Of a stretch of DNA of 8,413 nucleotides, positions 1 to 4,449 are shown piece after piece; positions within the stretch are counted from its first letter, which is position 1, and the number at the start of each line of letters is the position of its first letter. Made by a program: the position numbers and the translations under genes. Below the pieces are notes generated by a model that worked only from the letters and a program-made list of their open reading frames with translations, was not told where the DNA came from and did no database searches. The stretch is from Bacteroidales bacterium (lineage in GTDB: Bacteria; Bacteroidota; Bacteroidia; Bacteroidales; UBA12077): contig JAUVUS010000084.1 of NCBI GenBank assembly GCA_030600865.1, positions 1-8,413 on the forward strand. The letters are read 5' to 3'.

Positions 1-276
1 AAAATAACTATGGGGAGTTATGGTAAAAAAAGACCCAAAAAGAAAAAACCAACAATTGCGGAAGTAAAAAAAACAACTCCAAAAGCAAAGGTTACTCCGA
101 AGCCAAAAGCAGAGCCAAAAGCAAAAGTAGAAACGAAACCTAAAGTGGAAACAAAGCCAAAAACGGAAACAAAACCGAAGGCTGAGCCTAAGGCTAAGTC
201 AGAGTCAAAACCAAAAGCTGAACAAAAACCAAAAAAATCAGAACCAAAGACTAAGTCTAAAGAAGATAAAAAATAA
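1..276 (+). CDS. Small-subunit ribosomal protein bTHX, C-terminal part with long lysine-rich tail (5' end outside window)
   Basis: The reading frame is open from base 1, so the ATG at 10 is probably an internal Met and the true start lies upstream. The first residues, KITMGSYGKKRPKKKK, resemble the end of bTHX (Thx), the tiny basic 30S protein whose Thermus form ends in a GKIWRGTYGKYRPRKKK-like stretch; bTHX lies in the head of the 30S subunit. After this match come about 73 residues of Lys, Pro, Glu, Ala and Thr in repeating units such as KPKAEPKAK and VETKPK. Classical bTHX is under 30 residues, so this tail is an unusually large extension, expected to be disordered and strongly basic. It might touch rRNA or act as a flexible tether (inference). 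The alternative is a histone H1-like or other low-complexity basic protein starting at 10. The GSYGKKRPKKKK match makes bTHX the better call, but it rests on a short stretch. Confidence 0.72.
   Translation, partial: KITMGSYGKKRPKKKKPTIAEVKKTTPKAKVTPKPKAEPKAKVETKPKVETKPKTETKPKAEPKAKSESKPKAEQKPKKSEPKTKSKEDKK
100..273 (+). repeat. Low-complexity Lys/Pro/Glu-coding repeat tract
   Basis: This stretch encodes degenerate units of 6 to 9 residues within the bTHX tail. KPKAEPKAK occurs at 100-126 and again at 172-198, and the two copies use different synonymous codons at 8 of 9 positions. VETKPK-like units lie between them. The peptide is repeated but the DNA is not, which suggests an old expansion kept for its amino-acid composition and not recent slippage. 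Confidence 0.7.
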
Positions 277-285
277 TTATATTAT

Positions 286-334
286 AAGAATAGGGTTGAT
301 CCCGATAACTATCGGATCAACCCTATTCTTTTTT
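286..334 (+). terminator. Strong intrinsic terminator after the bTHX gene
   Basis: A perfect 17-bp stem pairs 286-302 with 314-330, and the run of six T at 329-334 follows directly. The loop can pair further (GATA 304-307 with TATC 310-313) next to an unpaired C303. It begins 10 bases after the bTHX stop, so it should end that transcript ahead of the convergent transporter gene. Its centre, 298-315, matches the centre of the hairpin at 2801-2818 with one mismatch. Confidence 0.85.
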
Positions 335-442
335 AGCACTTTCAAAAAATAACTCTTCCTTTAAAATTCTTATTCTCTCCTTTGCATTTTCAATTATTTC
401 AACATTTTATGTAAACGAGTTTTTAATTATTACTTAAAACTC

Positions 443-1687
443 TTACTGATTAGTTTGTGTAGAAGAACAATTTAATTTCATTGAAATAAAAAAACCTGCA
501 AATATAATTACAGATACTATTATAAATATGATGTGGAAGCCAAAAATCGAAATTATTACACCTGCCAATAAAGGAAAAATCATAGAGACTATGTCGCCAG
601 CTCCTGAAATCCCGGTATATCTTGCCCTATTTTCGGAGTTTGATATTTCTAATAAAATTCCGTTCTTGGATATTTTATATGCTGAAACAAAAAATCCTGA
701 TAACAAAAATAAAAACTGATAATAAAACTGGTACTGTATTAAAAACAAACTCACAATAGGAATTAATGCTCCAACAACAGAAGCAATTTGTATCATAAAT
801 TTATAATTCACTTTATGGGCTAATCTGTAAAACACCATTCCGGAAACAACCATTCCTGTAATCCGAAAAACCAGAAAATTTCCAATCATTTTACCACTCA
901 GTTCAAAATTTTCTTTTGCAAAAAGTATTAAAAAAGGTAAAAGACTTATAGCTAAACCAAAAATATTTATTAATACCAGATAATACTTCAAATTGCTATT
1001 TTTCTTTATCTCAGAGGGTATTTGCTTAAAGAATGATATTATACCTTTGTTCGTTTTAATTATTGAACGTTTTTCTTTTATCTGCCAAAAACCTAATGAA
1101 GCTATTAATAATAAAAATGCCGCAATGAAAAACAATAAGCTATAATTGCTTGGATAATCGTACCTTTTTAAAAGTTCGCGTACTATTAAAGCCGAAATAA
1201 ATACAGCTATACTGGTTATTGATTCTTTAAGTGTAAAAAACTTCTTTCTCTTTTCTGCCTTTACAGATTTTCCAAAAATATCCATATAGGAAATATTTGC
1301 AAATGATCCGCTTATTGCAAAAAAAGAAATAATAATGAATATGAATAAAATGATCAAATCAGATTTAATATTTTCAGAGTAGAAGAATAAAAACGACAAA
1401 ACAAATAGCGAGAAAACTCTTAGGTTAATAGCTGTAAGTAAATATCCTTTTTTTAATGTCTTATTTGATAAATAACTGGCAAAAAACAGTTGAAAGAAAC
1501 TCGATCCTCCAAGAAGTATTGCTGTCAAAACTCCCAGATGAAACGACGTACCCCCCGACTGTATAAGCATAGCAGGGATTACAGTATCAATATCCATAAA
1601 ATTACTTGCCAGAGCAAGGAATATAGCATGCCAAAGAAATGATTTGAAATTTATTCTTGACCTTTTTTCAGATAAAAGCTGATTCAT
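443..1687 (-). CDS. MFS-type membrane transporter, substrate unknown
   Basis: This 414-residue protein has the length and pattern of a major facilitator superfamily transporter in the cytoplasmic membrane. By eye, twelve hydrophobic segments lie near residues 18-41, 51-71, 82-102, 109-131, 155-171, 182-203, 235-257, 268-289, 298-318, 322-340, 361-383 and 384-403. A basic loop at about 204-233 separates the two six-helix halves. The loop after helix 2 (SNKTLKKG, 74-81) sits where MFS motif A is found but is degenerate. The helix 10-11 region NRARYTGISGAGD (353-365) has the usual NR-R-G look of MFS proteins. The ATG at 1685-1687 gives a short basic N-terminus before helix 1. The gene is convergent with bTHX and divergent from the DUF4190-like gene; no clear promoter was found upstream. 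Nothing in the sequence or neighbours shows the substrate or the direction of transport. Confidence 0.8.
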   Translation of the reverse strand: MNQLLSEKRSRINFKSFLWHAIFLALASNFMDIDTVIPAMLIQSGGTSFHLGVLTAILLGGSSFFQLFFASYLSNKTLKKGYLLTAINLRVFSLFVLSFLFFYSENIKSDLIILFIFIIISFFAISGSFANISYMDIFGKSVKAEKRKKFFTLKESITSIAVFISALIVRELLKRYDYPSNYSLLFFIAAFLLLIASLGFWQIKEKRSIIKTNKGIISFFKQIPSEIKKNSNLKYYLVLINIFGLAISLLPFLILFAKENFELSGKMIGNFLVFRITGMVVSGMVFYRLAHKVNYKFMIQIASVVGALIPIVSLFLIQYQFYYQFLFLLSGFFVSAYKISKNGILLEISNSENRARYTGISGAGDIVSMIFPLLAGVIISIFGFHIIFIIVSVIIFAGFFISMKLNCSSTQTNQ

Positions 1688-1814
1688 TTACTTATTTTAA
1701 AATTTAATTCTATAAACACTTTACAAGTAAAATAGTTTTAAGACAACCTATAATATATTGCATACAAATTTGAAAAAATAAAACTTTAAAATCAATTTAA
1801 GCATGCAGCAATTA

Positions 1815-1845
1815 TTGCAAAAATAACGTCATTTTCATATATTTG
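1815..1845 (+). promoter_or_regulatory. Bacteroidota-type promoter for the DUF4190/DUF2752 pair
   Basis: TATATTTG at 1838-1845 matches the Bacteroidota -7 consensus TAnnTTTG exactly. A TTG at 1815-1817 lies 20 bases upstream, as expected for the -33 element. The end of the -7 box is 28 bases before the ATG at 1874, so the 5' leader would be roughly 20 bases. No Shine-Dalgarno sequence is seen; the bases just before the ATG are A-rich. Confidence 0.6.
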
Positions 1846-1873
1846 ATAAATTTAACTTATAAACTCAAAAATC

Positions 1874-2374
1874 ATGGAAGAAAACAAAACATCAAATGCG
1901 GGTCAGGGATTGGGTATAGCCGGCCTGGTATTAGGTATTATAGCTTTAATCATTTCGTTTATCCCTTGTCTTGGAATGTGGGCAATAATACCTGGAATTA
2001 TTGCTATAGTGTTTAGTGCTATTGCATTTTCACAGGCAAATAAAGCAAATGCTTCAAAAGGATTGGTTATTGCTGCCCTGATAATTTCAATTACAGGAAC
2101 TGCAATTGCTGGATGGCAAATGTATATGCTTCGAAATGCCCCATCACAAATAGAAAAACTTGGTAAAGAACTTCAAAAAGTCATTGAAGAGGAATTAGAC
2201 GACGATAATTTAAAAGATTTGGAAGAAGCCCTGGAAGAACTTGAAGGAGAGATTGAAGAAATAACAGAAGAATCAATAGAAGAAGCTGCTAAGGCAGCCA
2301 GCGAAGCGTTAAAAGAATTTTCAGAAGAAGTTGAAAAAATTTCAGAAGAACTGGACGAAGAAGATGAAAAATAA
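1874..2374 (+). CDS. DUF4190-like membrane protein with acidic coiled-coil tail
   Basis: The protein has 166 residues. Residues 11-52 form a hydrophobic hairpin, GLGIAGLVLGIIALI followed by IPGIIAIVFSAIAF. A second segment at 61-84 begins SKGLVIAALIISITG. This order (glycine-rich helix, PG-I-A turn, then A-KG-hydrophobic helix) is that of DUF4190-like small membrane proteins. Residues 92-166 are a predicted amphipathic helix with 33 Asp/Glu against 8 Lys, probably a cytoplasmic coiled coil; this tail is not part of the usual domain. The ATG follows a good promoter. The stop overlaps the start of the next gene by 11 bases, so translation is probably coupled and the two products may act together in the membrane (inference). 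Molecular function is unknown. The helix boundaries are judged by eye and the family assignment is by pattern only. Confidence 0.7.
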   Translation: MEENKTSNAGQGLGIAGLVLGIIALIISFIPCLGMWAIIPGIIAIVFSAIAFSQANKANASKGLVIAALIISITGTAIAGWQMYMLRNAPSQIEKLGKELQKVIEEELDDDNLKDLEEALEELEGEIEEITEESIEEAAKAASEALKEFSEEVEKISEELDEEDEK

Positions 2375-2768
2375 GTTTGGCTCATTTTATAAAGAGCCAT
2401 ACCATATTATAAATTTATGTTTTGCCGGAATAATTATATTGATCTTTATTTATTCCGGTATTTTTTCTGCCGAAAAAAATAATCACCCAATAAAATCAAC
2501 TTGCGAAATTTTAACCGGACAACCATGTGAAAGTACTGGTTTATCGAGAAGTTTTTCAGAAATTGTTCGTTTCAAATTCGAAAGTGCAAAATCTTATAAC
2601 AAATATGGGATTCAGGTATTTTTATTTTTCCTGATTCAGTTTTTCTTAAGAATTATCAGTTCTGTAATTTTACAATTTAAAGTCTTAAAACAAAGACAAC
2701 ATATTTTCATTGATTCGCTTTTATCTGTTGGTCTTTATATCTATTGTTTCTGGAATTTAATTGTTTAG
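2364..2768 (+). CDS. Small DUF2752-like membrane protein
   Basis: From the ATG at 2364 the protein has 134 residues. The frame is open further upstream (an ATG at 2331), but starting at 2364 gives the short 11-base overlap with the preceding gene that is typical of coupled genes, and it leaves helix 1 intact. Hydrophobic segments lie at about 13-34, 82-106 and 115-133. Between them, C47-EILTGQP-C55-ESTG-LSRS resembles the DUF2752 signature C-x7-CPxCG-x-TR, which lies between the helices in that family. Here the third cysteine is replaced by T58 and the Pro after the second Cys by Glu, so any metal or redox site built on three cysteines would be incomplete. The family has no established function. 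DUF2752 proteins are, as far as I recall, often found beside DUF4190-like or CCC-motif membrane proteins in Bacteroidota, and this pair fits that. Confidence 0.68.
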   Translation: MKNKFGSFYKEPYHIINLCFAGIIILIFIYSGIFSAEKNNHPIKSTCEILTGQPCESTGLSRSFSEIVRFKFESAKSYNKYGIQVFLFFLIQFFLRIISSVILQFKVLKQRQHIFIDSLLSVGLYIYCFWNLIV

Positions 2769-2790
2769 CAAAATGAATTATACAAAGAGT

Positions 2791-2833
2791 CATTGCGAAG
2801 GATCCCGATGACTATCGGGAGACTGAAGCAATC
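2791..2833. repeat. Palindromic interspersed repeat, full copy (ATTGCGAAG...CTGAAGCAAT)
   Basis: Imperfect inverted repeat. The outer arms ATTGC (2792-2796) and GCAAT (2828-2832) pair, and the inner arms TCCCGAT (2803-2809) and ATCGGGA (2814-2820) pair around a GACT loop. It starts 22 bases after the DUF2752-like gene and lies beyond the 3' end of the GIY-YIG gene. A degenerate relative in the same orientation lies at 3239-3269 on the other side of that gene. From memory, similar ATTGCGAgG...GAAGCAATc sequences recur between genes in many Bacteroidota genomes; this was not checked. Confidence 0.7.
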
Positions 2834-2839
2834 TTTTTT
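2792..2839 (+). terminator. Probable terminator of the DUF4190/DUF2752 unit, formed by the repeat
   Basis: The hairpin made by the palindromic repeat is followed immediately by six T (2834-2839) on the plus strand, just downstream of the stop at 2766-2768. The inner 7-bp GC-rich stem is solid and the outer 5-bp stem is separated from it by mismatches. The repeat therefore seems to serve as the transcription terminator for this unit. No matching T run follows it on the minus strand. Confidence 0.55.
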
Positions 2840-2876
2840 CCATTTTAGCGAATTGCTTATTGTCATTTGTAATGAA

Positions 2877-3179
2877 TTACTCTATTTCATGCAACAAATC
2901 ACGCCATCCTGAATTTACCTTATTTATAAGCCATTCCTTTTTCTTTCTTGAACCCGCTTTAATTTGTTTTTCACGAGCAATAGCATCACCAATTAAAAAG
3001 AATGATTCATAATATACCAGTTTGTTAACATTATATCTTGATGTAAATGATTTGGGATTTATTTTTTTCGCATGTTCTTCAAGTCTTCGTTCTAAATTAT
3101 TTGTAACACCAGTATAAAGGACTGTATTATTCATATTGGCAAGAATATAAACGAAACCGCCTGTTTGTTTGAACACCAT
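2877..3179 (-). CDS. Small GIY-YIG domain nuclease (YhbQ/COG2827-like)
   Basis: Read from the ATG at 3177-3179, this is a 100-residue protein that is almost entirely one GIY-YIG domain. VYI (10-12) and YTG (22-24) stand for the GIY and YIG strands. R31/R32 and H36 in NNLERRLEEH supply the conserved Arg and His, and E70 in AIAREKQIK the likely metal-binding Glu. SRKKKEWLIN (77-86) is the usual basic end. The frame is open to an ATG at 3227, but the extra 16 residues (MVVLYTFSKF...) do not belong to the domain, so the shorter start is preferred. The family is related to the UvrC N-terminal and homing-endonuclease domains and is expected to cut DNA; biological roles of these stand-alone forms are poorly defined. 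The gene is monocistronic, and related palindromic repeats lie on both sides. It could be a repair nuclease or the enzyme of a small mobile cassette. Confidence 0.85.
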   Translation of the reverse strand: MVFKQTGGFVYILANMNNTVLYTGVTNNLERRLEEHAKKINPKSFTSRYNVNKLVYYESFFLIGDAIAREKQIKAGSRKKKEWLINKVNSGWRDLLHEIE

Positions 3180-3238
3180 AAAGTTTTTGTTTATTGAAAA
3201 TTTACTAAAAGTATATAAAACAACCAAAATCCAAGGTT

Positions 3239-3269
3239 ATTGCGAGGGAGTAATCCGTCTGAAGCTACC
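3239..3269. repeat. Degenerate second copy of the ATTGCGA...CTGAAGC repeat
   Basis: The left end ATTGCGAGGGA (3239-3249) matches ATTGCGAAGGA at 2792-2802 in 10 of 11 bases. The right part TCTGAAGC (3258-3265) matches ACTGAAGC (2822-2829 region) apart from one base. The centre has no CCCGAT...ATCGGG palindrome, and the right end reads TACC where the full copy has AATC. It lies in the same orientation as the full copy, about 60 bases upstream of the GIY-YIG start. It may be a decayed or shortened relative; the match is short. Confidence 0.5.
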
Positions 3270-3315
3270 TATTTAAATCCAGTACATGGCCTAAAAATAT
3301 TAAAAAGATAATTTA

Positions 3316-4371
3316 CTATGTAGATTTTACAAAATACATTTTCATTATACCTTTACCTTTTACTTCGAGGGGAGTTTGTTCTTCAAATTCGAATTTATCT
3401 TTAACCAGTTTATATGTTGTTTCAGATACATGAATTCGCATTGTTTTTGAATTTTGTTCCAGTCTGGAAGCAGTATTCACAGGGTCACCAAAAACATCAT
3501 AAATGTATTTTTTTGTTCCGATAATTCCCCCAACAACCTCACCTGTATCTATTCCTAAACGAATCTGCCATTTATATTTACTCTTTTCATTTCTATCTAC
3601 TAAAAAAGCCATAGCATCTATAGCAGCATTTATAATATTTTCAGCATGTTTAGGATCCGGTATCGGCAATCCACAAACAGCAACGTAAGCATCACCAACA
3701 GTTTTTATTTTTTCGCAATGATGTTTATCTATAATGGCATCAAAACCCTTAATAATATCGTTTAACTCATTCAATAATATATTTGACGGTATTTTTAATG
3801 TCTTTGCTGTAAAATCTACAATGTCGCTGTAAAAAACAGTTACTTCTTTAAACAGTTCAGGCTCTGTTTTTCCAAATTCTTTTAAATCATTGGCAATTTT
3901 TTGAGGTAGAATATTTAACAATAATTTATCCGATTTTTCTTTTTCAGCTTCAATTTCTTCCTTTTGTTTTTTTATAGTCTGATAGGATTTCGATAATTTA
4001 AGCATGGAATTTACCCTTGACATTAACTCCATTTTATCTATGGGTTTACGAATAAAATCAACTACTCCGGACTCAAATGCTGTTTGTAAATTTTCTGACG
4101 AAGTATTAATTCCGGTACACATTATAACAGGAATATATTCTAATTCTTTATTTGCCTGGATTTTTTTACAAAATTCAATTCCTGACATTTTGGGCATGTC
4201 CCAATCGGTAAGTATCAAATCAGGTAGTTCTTTCTCTACAATTCTTAAAGCATCGAAACCATTATTGGATCTTAAAAGTTTTATATCATGATCTAAATTT
4301 TCCAGAATATGTTGAATAATTTTACCATAAATAGGATCATCCTCTACAATTAATATTTTGGAAGGTTTCAT
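3316..4371 (-). CDS. Response regulator fused to class III adenylate cyclase
   Basis: This is a 351-residue soluble protein. Residues 4-122 form a CheY-like receiver: acidic pair D11/D12, phospho-acceptor D56 in LTDWDMP, T86 and K109. Residues 128-150 are a charged coiled coil, followed by LLLNILPQKIANDL, the helix that often precedes class III cyclase domains. The catalytic domain runs from about 174 to 348. D183 (FYSDIVDFT) and D227 (VGDAYVAV) are the two metal ligands; K223 (IKTVGD) and D292 (YDVFGDPVN) are the adenine-selecting pair; N299 and R303 (VNTASR) are the transition-state residues. Guanylate cyclases carry Glu and Cys at the selecting positions, so cAMP is the predicted product. 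Phosphorylation by an unseen histidine kinase would be expected to alter cyclase activity, probably through dimer geometry. The gene lies 78 bp downstream of the PBP gene on the same strand and may share its transcript. No helix-turn-helix or membrane segment is present. Confidence 0.9.
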   Translation of the reverse strand: MKPSKILIVEDDPIYGKIIQHILENLDHDIKLLRSNNGFDALRIVEKELPDLILTDWDMPKMSGIEFCKKIQANKELEYIPVIMCTGINTSSENLQTAFESGVVDFIRKPIDKMELMSRVNSMLKLSKSYQTIKKQKEEIEAEKEKSDKLLLNILPQKIANDLKEFGKTEPELFKEVTVFYSDIVDFTAKTLKIPSNILLNELNDIIKGFDAIIDKHHCEKIKTVGDAYVAVCGLPIPDPKHAENIINAAIDAMAFLVDRNEKSKYKWQIRLGIDTGEVVGGIIGTKKYIYDVFGDPVNTASRLEQNSKTMRIHVSETTYKLVKDKFEFEEQTPLEVKGKGIMKMYFVKST

Positions 4372-4449
4372 TCTAAATATTTTATGCTTTATCCAATGTC
4401 AATATAAAGCTTTTAGGCTTATTATCCTAATGACTGGTTTTTACGATAA

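Noticed and set aside
528..719. Plus-strand open frame opposite the transporter gene
   Set aside because: It has no domain-like features and lies wholly within the antisense of a clear 12-helix protein. The same applies to frames at 3503-3688 and 4004-4291 (opposite the cyclase) and 4358-4549 (opposite the PBP end).
2331..2363. Upstream ATG start for the DUF2752-like protein
   Set aside because: It would add 11 Lys/Trp residues translated from inside the acidic-tail codons of the preceding gene. The ATG at 2364 gives a normal short overlap.
2173..2400. Antisense open frame rich in serine on the minus strand
   Set aside because: Its Ser runs are the complement of the GAA/GAG-rich acidic tail of the DUF4190-like gene, so it is a composition shadow.
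2772..2879. 9-bp direct repeat AATGAATTA (2772-2780 and 2871-2879) as a target-site duplication around the palindrome
   Set aside because: The sequence is pure A/T apart from one G, in an AT-rich region, and the second copy is 38 bases beyond the repeat end. Chance is a sufficient explanation.
3180..3227. Upstream ATG start for the GIY-YIG protein
   Set aside because: The extra 16 residues precede the domain and have no family counterpart; the start at 3179 places the VYI strand at the usual distance from the N-terminus.
4372..4449. Hairpin between the PBP and cyclase genes as a terminator
   Set aside because: Only 4-base arms (AAGC/GCTT, TAGG/CCTA) could be found and no T run follows on the minus strand, so read-through into the cyclase gene remains possible.
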